From Variovorax sp. (GTDB lineage Bacteria; Pseudomonadota; Gammaproteobacteria; Burkholderiales; Burkholderiaceae_C): a DNA stretch of 64,000 bases. Positions within the stretch are counted from its first letter, which is position 1. Each line of letters begins with the position of its first letter. The translations under genes were made by a program, and so were the position numbers. The notes below the pieces were generated by a model. That model saw nothing but the letters and a program-made list of their open reading frames with translations. It searched no databases and was not told the origin of the DNA. Positions 1 through 9,075 of the stretch are shown here, in pieces. The stretch spans positions 62,001 to 126,000 of the forward strand of contig SEGS01000008.1 of the NCBI GenBank assembly GCA_004210915.1. The letters are read 5' to 3'.

Positions 1-2657
1 CACTCGAAGCTTTCGCGGTTGAAGTCGACGTCCACGCCGCTCTCGGCGATCGCGCGGTCCAGCCCTTCGAGACTGACCGGGACATAGCCCCGTTGCCAGG
101 CATGACCGAGAAGGAACATGTTGGTGGCGATCGCGTCGCCCATCAAGGCCGTCGCCAGGCGCTCCGCATCCAGTGGGTGGAATGCATCGCCGGTGCGTGC
201 GGCGATGCGCGCGAGCTGTACCGCCGCGTCGGGATCCCAGTCGGGGCTTCGGGTGAAGTCGCCCGTCGGTACGACGGCCGAATTAACCACCACCTTGCTG
301 CGCCCGTGCGCCATCTTCGACAACGCTTCCTGGCCGGCGGTGACGATCAGGTCACACCCGATCACCAGATCCGCTTCGCCGGTACTCAGGCGGGAGGAGG
401 GCAGCCGGTATCCCGCGGTGGCGATGCGCAGGTGGGACATCACGGCGCCGTATTTCTGTGCCATGCCCGTGAGGTCCAGGACGCTCGCTTGGAGTCCGTC
501 CATCAGGGCAGCCTGCGCCAGGATGGCTCCCACCGTGACGATGCCCGTGCCACCGATGCCTGCGAGCACCACGTTGTAGCCACGCTCGACCGATGGGAGC
601 GCCGCCGCTGGCAGGGGTGACAAGCCCGCTCCGCCAGCGGCGCGCGCACGGCGCCGCAATCGTCCGCCCTGTACGGTCACGAAGCTGGGGCAGAAGCCCT
701 CCACGCAAGAGAAGTCCTTGTTGCAGCTCGACTGGTTGATGCGCCGCTTGCGGCCCAACTCCGTCTCGAGCGGTTCCACGGACATGCAGTTCGACTTGAC
801 GCCGCAATCGCCGCATCCTTCGCAGACTTCGGGATGGATCCAGGTTCGCTTCGCGACATCGAGCGCCGGCTTGCGCTTGCGCTGCCGGCGCATCTCGGTG
901 GCGCAGGCCTGGTCGTAGACAAGCACCGACACGCCGTTGAACTCCCGCAGATCCCGCTGGACCGCATCGAGCTCGCGGCGGTGGTGCACCGTGACCTCGG
1001 GAGGCAGGCTGCCGACCGCATGGCGCGAAGGGTCGTCGGCGACCACCACAACGCGGCCGACGCCTTCCGCACGGACGATGTCCACCACCTTGCGGACGTT
1101 CAGTTCGCCATCGTGCGGTTGCCCACCTGTCATGGAGACATAGCCGTTGAAAAGCAGCTTGTAGGTGATCCGCGCTTTCGCTGCTACGGCTTGCCGCAAG
1201 GCGAGGCTGCCGGAATGGAAAAACGTGCCGTCGCCGATGTTGGCGAACACGTGCTCCTCCGTAGTGAATGGCCGCTGCCCAACCCACAGCATGCCTTCTC
1301 CACCCATGTGCGTGACGGTTCCCGTGCTCTCCGGGCGGATCCACATCGCCATGCCATGGCATCCGATGCCGGCCATGGCGCGGCTGCCCTCGGGCACCAC
1401 GGTGGACGTGTTGTGCGGGCAGCCCGAGCAGAAATTGGGCATGCGCACCAAGCCCGCTGCAGCGACGCTGATGTCCGCGGGCGGGGGAAGGTTCGCCAGC
1501 GTGGCGATCGTCCGGGCCACCACATGAGGTGACAACTCACCGGCCACTGGCAAGCCGACGGCGCCGGGCGCGGCCTTGCCGCTTACCCGAACCCGACCGG
1601 CCAACGGGGAGTTGAACAAGGCAGACTTGATCTGCTCTTCGAGGAAAGGCCGCTTCTCTTCCACCACGAGGATGTGGTCCAGGCCCTCGGCGAACTGCAT
1701 GAGGATCTCTTCGTCCAGCGGCCATGTCATGCCCAGCTTCAGCAGGCGCAGGCCGGCGCGCGCCGCGCCGGGCTCGTCCAGCCCCAGCAACGACAGCGCG
1801 CCACGCACGTCGCCCCAGCTTTTTCCGGCGCTCACGATGCCGAAGCGCGCCTCGCGCTGCGCGCCTTCGATGCGGTTGAGCCGGTTGGCACGCGCATAGG
1901 CCAGCACCGCCGGCAGGCGCGATTCGTAGAGGCGGGCCTCCATGTCCTGCGGCGTCTCGTTGGCACGGATGTGCACGCCGCCGGGTGGCATTTCCCACTC
2001 GGGCACCACGGGCTCGGGCAAGTCACCCATGCGCACCGCGCTGCTCGTCTCCACCACGTCGGTCGCCAGCTTCAGCCCCGTCCAGCATCCGCTGAAGCGG
2101 CTCATGGCGATTCCGTGCAGCCCGAATTCCAGAATCTCCTGCACGCTCGATGGGTAGAGCACCGGGATGCCGCAGGCGCGCAATTGCTGGTCGGACTGGC
2201 CCGTGCGGGACGACGACTTGGCCGCATGGTCGTCGCCGGCCAGCGCCAGAACGCCGCCGTGGGGCGACGTGCCCGCGGTGTTGGCGTGATGCAGCGCATC
2301 CATGCTCCGGTCCACGCCGGGCGTCTTGCCGTACCAGATGCCGAAGACACCATCGACGGTAGCGCCAGGGTAGAGACCGACGTACTGCGTGCCCCACACG
2401 GCGGTCGCAGCCAGGTCCTCGTTCACGCCGGGCTGGAAATGGATGTTGGCTGCGGCGAGTTCCGCCTTCATCCGCCACAGTTCCTGGTCGTACGTGCCCA
2501 GGGGCGATCCCCGGTAGCCGCTGATGAAGCAGCCGGTGTTCAGTCCGCGCCGCTGATCGCGGGCACGCTGTTCGAGCGGCAGACGCGCCAGCGCCTGGGT
2601 GCCGGACAAGACCGACTTGTCCTCGATCAATTCGTGGAGGCGGGTGGGGGCATTCAT
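1..2657 (-). CDS. Fused indolepyruvate:ferredoxin oxidoreductase (IorA-IorB type), C-terminus beyond window
   Basis: This is a thiamine-diphosphate enzyme that oxidatively decarboxylates an aryl- or branched 2-oxo acid to acyl-CoA while reducing ferredoxin. The frame is open from ATG 2657 to the left edge, giving 885 codons; fused family members are usually near 1150-1200 residues, so the end is missing. The N-terminus has the pyruvate-oxidoreductase motif SGYRGSPLGTYD. A cysteine-rich iron-sulfur segment lies near residues 605-655 (CEGCGDCG, then CVEGFCPSF). The IorB Rossmann start GIGGTGIVTVG is near residue 696. The start codon overlaps the stop of the upstream acyl-CoA ligase as ATGA, so translation is probably coupled. 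The keto acid used cannot be read from sequence. No ferredoxin gene is visible in the window. Confidence 0.9.
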   Translation of the reverse strand, partial: MNAPTRLHELIEDKSVLSGTQALARLPLEQRARDQRRGLNTGCFISGYRGSPLGTYDQELWRMKAELAAANIHFQPGVNEDLAATAVWGTQYVGLYPGATVDGVFGIWYGKTPGVDRSMDALHHANTAGTSPHGGVLALAGDDHAAKSSSRTGQSDQQLRACGIPVLYPSSVQEILEFGLHGIAMSRFSGCWTGLKLATDVVETSSAVRMGDLPEPVVPEWEMPPGGVHIRANETPQDMEARLYESRLPAVLAYARANRLNRIEGAQREARFGIVSAGKSWGDVRGALSLLGLDEPGAARAGLRLLKLGMTWPLDEEILMQFAEGLDHILVVEEKRPFLEEQIKSALFNSPLAGRVRVSGKAAPGAVGLPVAGELSPHVVARTIATLANLPPPADISVAAAGLVRMPNFCSGCPHNTSTVVPEGSRAMAGIGCHGMAMWIRPESTGTVTHMGGEGMLWVGQRPFTTEEHVFANIGDGTFFHSGSLALRQAVAAKARITYKLLFNGYVSMTGGQPHDGELNVRKVVDIVRAEGVGRVVVVADDPSRHAVGSLPPEVTVHHRRELDAVQRDLREFNGVSVLVYDQACATEMRRQRKRKPALDVAKRTWIHPEVCEGCGDCGVKSNCMSVEPLETELGRKRRINQSSCNKDFSCVEGFCPSFVTVQGGRLRRRARAAGGAGLSPLPAAALPSVERGYNVVLAGIGGTGIVTVGAILAQAALMDGLQASVLDLTGMAQKYGAVMSHLRIATAGYRLPSSRLSTGEADLVIGCDLIVTAGQEALSKMAHGRSKVVVNSAVVPTGDFTRSPDWDPDAAVQLARIAARTGDAFHPLDAERLATALMGDAIATNMFLLGHAWQRGYVPVSLEGLDRAIAESGVDVDFNRESFE

Positions 2658-4336
2658 GGTGAAGGGTCCAGACGGTTTGCCGAGGTCGAGCCATCGGCCA
2701 TCAGGTTGCGCAGGGAAACGCCTGCAGCCTTGCGGTCCCAGCAGCGGCCGACGATGACGCCGGCACGCAGATCGGACTTGCGTACTTTGTTGGTGGGGGT
2801 GCGGGGCAGCGCGTCGATGATCTCGATGTAGCGCGGCACCATGTAGTGCGGTAGCAGGCTTGCCATGTGCGTCAGCAGCGCCGGCGGCGAGAGATCCTGC
2901 CCGGATCGCAGTGCGACGAATAGCTTGATGTCATCGTCTGATTCGTACCCGGATGGCACACCCACCGCTGCGCACTCGCGCACGCCGTCGTGCGACTGGG
3001 CGGCGGTCTCGATGTCGAACGAGGCGATGTTCTCCGCGCGCCGGCGGATGCGGTCGCCCAAGCGATCGACGAAGTGATAGCGGCCGTCGGCATCGACGTA
3101 GCCGGCATCGCCCGTGTGGAACCACAGGTTGCGCCAGGCACGGACCGTGGCCTCGGGCGCATTCCAGTACCCTTGCATCATGGTGAAGGGGCGGACCGGC
3201 CGCACGACGAACTCTCCGATCTCCCCGATGGGCATTTCCAGATCGGTCTCGGGATCGACCACACGCATCTCGGCCCAGGCGGGGTCGGGTCGGCCGCATG
3301 TGCCCAGATGCAGGGGCTCGTCCAGGGCGTTCCAGCAGGGATTGTTGACCTCGGTCATTCCCCAGACCTCCACACCGCGCACACCGAAGCGTCGTTCGAA
3401 CTCCGCAGCGATCCGTCGGGGGAAGGGTGCTGCCATCAGCCTGCGCAGGCGCAAGCGGCCGTCCAGCGGCGACGGCGGCTGTGCGTGCACCATCTCCAGC
3501 ATGGCACCGTGCGCCAGCGTGACAGTCGCACCCAGGTCGAACAATCGTTGCACCCACAGGTCCGCACGGAACATCCGATCGAGTGCGACATGCGCGCCGG
3601 CGAGCAAGGCGGCATACAGGGCGATGAACTTGCCGGCGGTGTGGAAGAGAGGGTGCGCGCAGTAGTAGACGTCGTCGGCTTCCAGCCTGAGCCCGTTGAC
3701 CGTCTGCAGCGCCAGGGCATAGGCCTGGGCCTGCGGCATCATCACGCCCTTGGCGGGTCCGCTGGTGCCGGAGGTGAAGATGACCGACGCGAGGTCATGA
3801 AAGGACGGCCCGGGTTCTGGTACCCATTCGGAGTCAGGGGCCAGCTCGCGATATGTCAGCGGGGCCAGGGCGATCCGCTCGAAGGACGGTAGCGGACCCG
3901 GGTCCGTGTCGGGCAAGCGGAAGTGGATCACCGTCTTGAGGTGAAGCAGCCGCTGCTCGCTGGCCTGCAACACCGGCAGAAAGCGCTCCTCAACGAGCAG
4001 CACCGAGGCTTGCACGAGGTTCAACGCATGCTCGAGCGGCCCGCCGCGATATCCGGTGTTGATCATGGCGTCGACCGCCCCGATGCATCCGAGTCCCATC
4101 CAGGCGTGAATGGCAACGAGCGAATTCGGCGCCATGACGGCGACGACCTGACCGGACTGCACCCCCTGATCCTGCAAGAAGCGCCCCATTGCGAGGGCGT
4201 GCGCGTGGCATTGCGCGAAGGTTTCCGTGCCTTCGTGCTCCATCGTCACGAAGGGCCGATCGGGGCTGCGGCTGGCCCGCGCGCGCATGGCGCGCGGGAC
4301 CGTCCAGTCTGTCGGCTCGTGGGCAGGCAATGTCAT
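2654..4336 (-). CDS. ATP-dependent acyl-CoA ligase (AMP-forming, CaiC-like)
   Basis: This adenylate-forming enzyme makes an acyl-CoA from a free acid, ATP and CoA. The 560-residue protein has the P-loop-like motif FTSGTSGPAKG near residues 186-196, the hinge motif with VDRLGDR, and a C-terminal TNKVRK whose lysine (about 515) is the usual catalytic residue. The overall look is closest to CaiC-type carnitine/crotonobetaine-CoA ligases, but the acid is unknown. I chose ATG 4336. The frame stays open to 4582, but that extension overlaps the end of the upstream hydrolase gene and is low-quality shadow sequence. It lies 16 bases after the GH88/GH105 gene and overlaps the oxidoreductase start by 4 bases. 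With the CoA-transferase it offers two ways of CoA activation in one operon. Confidence 0.9.
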   Translation of the reverse strand: MTLPAHEPTDWTVPRAMRARASRSPDRPFVTMEHEGTETFAQCHAHALAMGRFLQDQGVQSGQVVAVMAPNSLVAIHAWMGLGCIGAVDAMINTGYRGGPLEHALNLVQASVLLVEERFLPVLQASEQRLLHLKTVIHFRLPDTDPGPLPSFERIALAPLTYRELAPDSEWVPEPGPSFHDLASVIFTSGTSGPAKGVMMPQAQAYALALQTVNGLRLEADDVYYCAHPLFHTAGKFIALYAALLAGAHVALDRMFRADLWVQRLFDLGATVTLAHGAMLEMVHAQPPSPLDGRLRLRRLMAAPFPRRIAAEFERRFGVRGVEVWGMTEVNNPCWNALDEPLHLGTCGRPDPAWAEMRVVDPETDLEMPIGEIGEFVVRPVRPFTMMQGYWNAPEATVRAWRNLWFHTGDAGYVDADGRYHFVDRLGDRIRRRAENIASFDIETAAQSHDGVRECAAVGVPSGYESDDDIKLFVALRSGQDLSPPALLTHMASLLPHYMVPRYIEIIDALPRTPTNKVRKSDLRAGVIVGRCWDRKAAGVSLRNLMADGSTSANRLDPSP

Positions 4337-4352
4337 CGGGAAGACGTGCCGC

Positions 4353-5384
4353 TCAGTCGTCCAGGTGTCCGCGAAGCGCGTGTCCGGCCAGCAGGAAGAA
4401 GCCCTGCCCGAAAAGTGTGGTGCCGAACGGCACGCCCGGGCCGCCCGGCGGGACCGCCACACCGGGCACCGCCCCGTCGTCCTGGACGGTGGCTGCGACT
4501 GCGCGCCAGGCGCGCACGGCGGATTCGCGCATGTCCTCGCCGACGATGCCCAGTTCGATGGCTCGTGCAATGGCGTACGCATACATCACGGTGGCAGACG
4601 CCTCGTGCTTGGCAAACGGATCGTCCAGGATATGGCGGAGGAATCCGTTGCGGTCCTGCAGCGAATGCATTGCCATTAGGGCCTTGCGGCAACTGGTCGA
4701 GAGGAACTCCGCGCGGTCGTGCTTGGGAACGAGCGTCAGCATGTCCACCGCGGCGCAGACCAGCCAGCCGTTGCCGCGCGCCCACAAGGTCGACTGAGGG
4801 AAATGGTTGGGCGTCTCGCACCACGCATGGCGCGTGAGGCCGGTGAACGGATCGATCAGGTGCTGGGCATGCACTTCGTACTGTGCAAAGGCCTCGTCGA
4901 TCCATTTCTGCTCTTTCGTTGCCAGCCCGTAGCGCACGAGGAATGGACACATCAGGTAGATGAAGTCGACCCAGAGTTCGCGGGATTCCTGGCGGCACGA
5001 GATGCCGCCGTCGCGCGTGCGCGGCGCCCGCAACAGGGCCTCGGCCTGCAGTCGCGCGGCTTCCAGGTAGCGCGGATCCCCCGTGCGGGCATGGAAATCC
5101 ATCAACGGATAGCCCAGGCTCGCCGACAGGCTGCCCGTGGGCGTGAACGTGCGCAGGTGGCCATGCGGCAGGTCGATGCGTTCGCTGTAGCACAGGAAGC
5201 CGTCGGAGCCCTGCGTATCGACCGCGCGGTCGATCCACCGGCGCACGCCAGCCACGGCATCGGCCTCGTCCCAGGCGAGCACGCCCGTGATGGCCGGCGC
5301 CTTCTCCCACGGATCGCGCTCGTCGGGATGGGCCAGGGTGTAGTGGGTGACGCGTTGCGCCAGTTCTCGGGAATCGATGCTCAT
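4353..5384 (-). CDS. Glycoside hydrolase family 88/105 protein (unsaturated uronyl hydrolase type)
   Basis: Members of this (alpha/alpha)6-barrel family remove 4,5-unsaturated uronic acids from the non-reducing end of oligosaccharides released by lyases, such as rhamnogalacturonan fragments. The 343-residue protein has the landmarks WVD (Asp140, the position of the general acid/base in YteR-like enzymes), RGNGW (203-207) and a HEASATVMYAYA stretch near 260-271. I see no signal peptide, so it probably acts in the cytoplasm. ATG 5384 follows GGAG with 8 bases spacing; a GTG nine bases further upstream is possible. It sits inside an acyl-CoA and 2-oxo acid catabolic operon, which is unusual for a pectin-type enzyme. 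The true substrate may be a different uronide or glycoside conjugate. Family assignment is firm and substrate is not. Confidence 0.82.
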   Translation of the reverse strand: MSIDSRELAQRVTHYTLAHPDERDPWEKAPAITGVLAWDEADAVAGVRRWIDRAVDTQGSDGFLCYSERIDLPHGHLRTFTPTGSLSASLGYPLMDFHARTGDPRYLEAARLQAEALLRAPRTRDGGISCRQESRELWVDFIYLMCPFLVRYGLATKEQKWIDEAFAQYEVHAQHLIDPFTGLTRHAWCETPNHFPQSTLWARGNGWLVCAAVDMLTLVPKHDRAEFLSTSCRKALMAMHSLQDRNGFLRHILDDPFAKHEASATVMYAYAIARAIELGIVGEDMRESAVRAWRAVAATVQDDGAVPGVAVPPGGPGVPFGTTLFGQGFFLLAGHALRGHLDD

Positions 5385-5414
5385 TGAAAACACTCCGGAT
5401 GAAAGGGTGCACCC

Positions 5415-6191
5415 CTAACGGTGCTGGTAGTTGGGGGGACGCTTCTCGATGAACGCCGCGGCGCCCTCACGCTGGTCTTCGAATGCGAAGACCGACTGCG
5501 CCAGCCGGCGCTCCACGCGGACGCCTTCGCTCAGCGTCGTTTCGTAGGCGCGGTTGACTGCTTCCTTGGTCATCATGACCAGCGGCATCGAATGGGAGGC
5601 GATGGTCTCGGCGGTGCGCAAGGCGTCTTCCAGCAACTCGGCGGCCGGAACGACGCGGCTGACCAGGCCGCATCGCTCGGCCTCGGCGGCGTCCATCATG
5701 CGACCGCTCAGGCACATCTCCATCGCTTTGGATTTGCCGATGAAGCGGGCCAGCCGCTGTGTTCCGCCGGCCCCCGGCATGACGCCGACGCGGATCTCCG
5801 GCTGCCCGAAGCGGGCGGTGTCGTCCGCGATGATGAAGTCGCACATCATGGCGAGCTCGCACCCGCCGCCCAGCGCGAGCCCGTTCACCGCGGCGATCAC
5901 CGGCTTGCGACAGCGTGTGACGCGCTCCCAATTGCGTGTGATGAAGTCCTCGTTGAACGCTTCAGGATAGGTCTTGGCCTTCATCTCCTTGATGTCTGCG
6001 CCGGCCGCGAAGGCCCGGCCGCTGCCAGTCAGCACGATGCATCCGATGCCTGCATCAGCTTCAAGCGTCTCAAGGACGGCGGTGAGTTCGTCCATCAGCT
6101 GGTTGTTCAGCGCGTTCAGGGCTTCCGGCCGCTGCAGGGTGACGACGGCCACGCGCCCCTTGCGCTCCATGGCCAGCATGGCGTCGCTCAT
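5415..6191 (-). CDS. Enoyl-CoA hydratase/isomerase (crotonase family)
   Basis: This enzyme adds water to a 2,3-enoyl-CoA in a beta-oxidation-like step. The 258 residues match the usual length. The oxyanion-hole and CoA-binding stretch AAGADIKEM is near 62-70. Both catalytic glutamates of hydratases are present: Glu112 in GGGCEL and Glu132 in GQPEIRVG. The protein is therefore likely an active hydratase rather than only an isomerase. The start overlaps the MaoC gene stop by 4 bases (6188-6191). It resembles PaaF and short-chain enoyl-CoA hydratases, but many crotonases look alike, so the exact substrate is open. No thiolase or 3-hydroxyacyl-CoA dehydrogenase gene is seen in the operon inside this window. 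Confidence 0.92.
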   Translation of the reverse strand: MSDAMLAMERKGRVAVVTLQRPEALNALNNQLMDELTAVLETLEADAGIGCIVLTGSGRAFAAGADIKEMKAKTYPEAFNEDFITRNWERVTRCRKPVIAAVNGLALGGGCELAMMCDFIIADDTARFGQPEIRVGVMPGAGGTQRLARFIGKSKAMEMCLSGRMMDAAEAERCGLVSRVVPAAELLEDALRTAETIASHSMPLVMMTKEAVNRAYETTLSEGVRVERRLAQSVFAFEDQREGAAAFIEKRPPNYQHR

Positions 6192-6670
6192 GCGCCGCCT
6201 CGCGCGTCGCGGCCCAGGCGCTCGCCCGTGTAGGGCGTGAACTTGATGATGTGATCGCCCGCCAGAACCTGCTTGCCGTCCTGGTTGGTCACCACCAGCT
6301 CGGCGTGCGTCCGCTGCCGCTCCCGATCGATGCGGGTGATGCGGTACTCGATCCGTATCGTGTCGCCGAAGAACACCGGGCCGAGGAATCGAATCCTGTC
6401 GTAGCCGGCGGCAACGCCGTCGATGCCGAACTTGATGCCGAACATCGCCGCCGCCGCCGACGTGAAGCCCACGACCAGAGCACCCTGCGCGATGCGCGTG
6501 CCGTAGATGGACCCTTTCATGTAGCGCTCGTTCACATGGTTGGGCGAGAAGTCGCCGGTGATGCCCGCGAACTGGTAAACGTCCGATTCGCTGATCGTTT
6601 TTTCCAGCACCACCGAGTCGCCGATGTTGATTTCGTCGATCGTGGCGCTGTGCGCGTTGACTTGAAGCAT
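6188..6670 (-). CDS. MaoC-like (R)-specific enoyl-CoA hydratase
   Basis: This is a single hotdog-fold hydratase of 160 residues. The (R)-hydratase catalytic pair is visible as Asp40 and His45 in the segment GDFSPNHV, followed by the typical YGTRIAQGAL (the family IAHG region). Such enzymes hydrate trans-2-enoyl-CoA to (R)-3-hydroxyacyl-CoA, or act on branched and mesaconyl-type CoA esters. It starts 10 bases after the CoA-transferase gene and overlaps the crotonase gene by 4 bases. Having both an R-type and an S-type hydratase in one operon suggests two distinct hydration steps or an epimerisation, which is inference. Confidence 0.88.
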   Translation of the reverse strand: MLQVNAHSATIDEINIGDSVVLEKTISESDVYQFAGITGDFSPNHVNERYMKGSIYGTRIAQGALVVGFTSAAAAMFGIKFGIDGVAAGYDRIRFLGPVFFGDTIRIEYRITRIDRERQRTHAELVVTNQDGKQVLAGDHIIKFTPYTGERLGRDARGGA

Positions 6671-6680
6671 GAAGTTCCTT

Positions 6681-7871
6681 TCAGTGGATGATCGAAGCCT
6701 GGCGCAGGCCCGCGATGCGTTCGTCGTCGAGTCCGAGCTCGCGCAGGATGGCGTCGCTGTGCTGGCCCAGCGTCGGGGCGGGTTCTCGACGGATGTCGGG
6801 GACGCTGCCCATGTGCAACGGGTTCCCCACGGTTCGCACGCGTCCGTGCACGGGGTGGTCGAAGTCGGTCAGGATGTTGTTGATCCGGACCTGCGGCTGA
6901 TCGAGCGCTTCGCCGAGTTCGAGGACAGGCGCGCAGAGGATGTCGACCGCATCCAGTCGCTTCACGCACGCCTCGGTCGACAGTGCGGCGAAGCCCTGGC
7001 CCAGCAACTCCCAGAGCTCGGCACGGTGCGCGAGCTGCTGCGGCAGCGTCGCAAAGCGGGGCTCAAGGCTCAGGTCTTCCAGCCCCAGCGCCTCGCAGAT
7101 CAGCTGCAGCGGATTGGGGCGGAACACGCCCACCATCGTCACAGCGCCATCGCGGGTGGGAAAGATGCCGATCAGGTTCTGCGTGATCCAGTTGACCTTC
7201 TGGCCGCGCAGCATCCACTGCGTGACCTCTTGCTGCTGCATGGCCAGGAGTGTGTCCAGCAGGCAGACGTTCAAGGCTTGCCCCCGCCCGGTCTTCTCGC
7301 GCTGATAAAGCGCGAGCAGAACCCCTTGCGCGAGGATCATGCCGGTCGTGAAATCGCCCAGTGCGGTGGGGAACAACTGCGCACCGCCTTGGGCATCGGG
7401 ATTGCGGCTCGCCAGTCCCGACATCGATTGGGCGAGCAGGTCCTGACCGGCTTTGTGTTCCAGAGGGCCGTGCGGGCCAAAGCCGGAACCCGATGCATGG
7501 ATCAGGCGCGGATTGCGTGCGCTGAGGCTTTCATAGTCGAAGCCAAGGCGCTCGGCCACGCCCGGCCGGAAGTTGTGCACCACGACATCCGCGCGGTCGA
7601 CCAGTTGCAAGGCGATGGCCTTGCCTTCGTCCGTGGACATATCGAGCGCCAAACTGCGCTTGTTGCGATTGAGCGCCATGAAATAGGCGCTCTGTCCATC
7701 GGGCTCCCGGATAAAGGGGTCGGTGCCGCGGCTGAGGTCGCCTGCACCAGGCCGCTCAATCTTGATGACATCGGCACCGAAGTCGCCCAGTGCCTGGGTG
7801 GCGCAGGGGCCGAGCTGGACTTGCGTGAAGTCCAGGATGCGAATTCCGGTCAAGGGATAGTGTTGGGACAT
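6681..7871 (-). CDS. CaiB/BaiF family CoA-transferase (class III)
   Basis: Class III CoA-transferases move CoA between carboxylic acids through an aspartyl-CoA mixed anhydride. The 396-residue length is typical. The N-terminal GIRILDFTQVQLGP and the FGADVIKIERPG motif are family hallmarks. The catalytic aspartate is Asp173 in LGDFTTGM. It could load the imported acid with CoA from succinyl-CoA or another donor, or release a product acid. It is the first enzyme gene after the binding protein, 47 bases downstream, and is followed closely by the MaoC gene. Annotations such as formyl-CoA or succinyl-CoA transferase would not be supported by sequence alone. Confidence 0.92.
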   Translation of the reverse strand: MSQHYPLTGIRILDFTQVQLGPCATQALGDFGADVIKIERPGAGDLSRGTDPFIREPDGQSAYFMALNRNKRSLALDMSTDEGKAIALQLVDRADVVVHNFRPGVAERLGFDYESLSARNPRLIHASGSGFGPHGPLEHKAGQDLLAQSMSGLASRNPDAQGGAQLFPTALGDFTTGMILAQGVLLALYQREKTGRGQALNVCLLDTLLAMQQQEVTQWMLRGQKVNWITQNLIGIFPTRDGAVTMVGVFRPNPLQLICEALGLEDLSLEPRFATLPQQLAHRAELWELLGQGFAALSTEACVKRLDAVDILCAPVLELGEALDQPQVRINNILTDFDHPVHGRVRTVGNPLHMGSVPDIRREPAPTLGQHSDAILRELGLDDERIAGLRQASIIH

Positions 7872-7918
7872 AGGCTCGTTTTCTCGTCGCGCGCGGCCCC
7901 GAAGGGCCGCGCGTGTCC

Positions 7919-9064
7919 TTAGAGGTTCTTGAACTTTCCGTCGCGCACGGTCACGAAGAACACCGTCTCGGGTCCCCAGCTGTCGTGGTCCGTGGGTGTG
8001 AATCGAATCGGTCCGGCGGCATAGCCTTTGATAGGACCGATCTTTTCCATCGCGTCGCGCAGTTGTGCACCGGTGGTGGCGCCACTGCGCAGTGCCTCGA
8101 CGACCGCAGCGGCAGCATTCGCCCCCAGCACTGCCCCGAAGCCGTCCACGCCGCCGCTGTCCTTCATCAACGCGAAAAGCTCGGTGAGAGGCCCGGCTTC
8201 GTGCGGGTTGACCAGTGCAGGAGCGATCAGCATCTCTGCGGCCTTGCCACCGCTGGTGAGGATCTGCTTTTGCACGATGCCAGCCATGCCGTAAACCGGC
8301 ACATCCACGCCGACCTGCTGGAGCTTCCGCAGGAAGGCGCCGCCCGAGCCGGTCGAGGCCGTGATCATGATCACGCCGTCGGGCTTGGCATTGCGGATCT
8401 TGGTCGCCTGGGTGGTCAGGTCGGTAGCCGTCTTCGGTGCCGAGATGTTCTCGACCACCTCGACACCGCCGTGCTTCTTGGCCATGGCGACGGCCATCGC
8501 GGCACCCTGTTGCCCGTATGCGTCTTCTTCGGAGAAGATCGCCATCCGCTTCTTGCCGTCCTTCACGAACCTGCCGAAGGCCGCCGTGAGGTCAGTGTTC
8601 AGCGGCACCGACATGCGGAAGACCCATTTGGAATAGGCATGGGCCGGGTCGGTGACGGACGGCGTGCCGACCATCGGGAACATCGGCACTTCTGCGCGCA
8701 TGGCTGCATCGGCGAAGGCCATGGTCTCGGAGCCGGTCGTGCCGCCGATGATGGCGATCACCTTGTCATCCGAGATGACCTGGTTGGCCAGGCGAGCGGC
8801 CTCTGTGGGATTCGTCTTGGTGTCCCGCACGATCAGTTCGATCTTCCGGCCGTTGATGCCGCCCTGGTCGTTGACCTTCTTGGCGACTGCCTCGACCGCG
8901 CGCCGCTCTTCAGCACCGTAGGCAGCGGCTGGGCCCGACAGCGCGATCAGCACACCGATCTTGAACGGTGCGTTCGCGTTTTGGGCGAGGGAAGGCGTCG
9001 CTGTCGCGGCCGCCAGGATCGTCGCGGCCGTCACGGCCAGCATCTTGCGTCTGCTTCGAATCAT
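7919..9064 (-). CDS. Branched-chain amino acid-type ABC transporter substrate-binding protein
   Basis: This periplasmic binding protein of the LivK/Peripla_BP_6 type would capture the operon's substrate. It has 381 residues with an N-terminal signal peptide (basic RSRRK, then an alanine-rich hydrophobic core, cleavage after about residue 27 near SLAQ). The mature part starts with FKIGVLIALSGPAAAYG, the standard LivK-family opening. The start ATG 9064 has a good AAGGAG site 6 bases upstream. In this superfamily, Liv-type systems of betaproteobacteria commonly import aromatic and other carboxylates as well as amino acids, so the name should not be taken as evidence of a leucine substrate. It is co-transcribed with the other four Liv genes. 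Confidence 0.92.
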   Translation of the reverse strand: MIRSRRKMLAVTAATILAAATATPSLAQNANAPFKIGVLIALSGPAAAYGAEERRAVEAVAKKVNDQGGINGRKIELIVRDTKTNPTEAARLANQVISDDKVIAIIGGTTGSETMAFADAAMRAEVPMFPMVGTPSVTDPAHAYSKWVFRMSVPLNTDLTAAFGRFVKDGKKRMAIFSEEDAYGQQGAAMAVAMAKKHGGVEVVENISAPKTATDLTTQATKIRNAKPDGVIMITASTGSGGAFLRKLQQVGVDVPVYGMAGIVQKQILTSGGKAAEMLIAPALVNPHEAGPLTELFALMKDSGGVDGFGAVLGANAAAAVVEALRSGATTGAQLRDAMEKIGPIKGYAAGPIRFTPTDHDSWGPETVFFVTVRDGKFKNL

Positions 9065-9075
9065 CAGTGTCTCCT

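Noticed and set aside
30-620. Plus-strand frames at the left end (93-620, 118-579)
   Set aside because: The minus strand there encodes the IorB domain with its GIGGTGIVTVG motif in an unbroken frame, so the plus-strand frames are shadows.
2654-4582. Acyl-CoA ligase starting at 4582 with 642 residues
   Set aside because: The first 82 residues overlap the GH88/105 gene and are Arg/Ser/Pro shadow sequence. ATG 4336 begins the recognisable protein.
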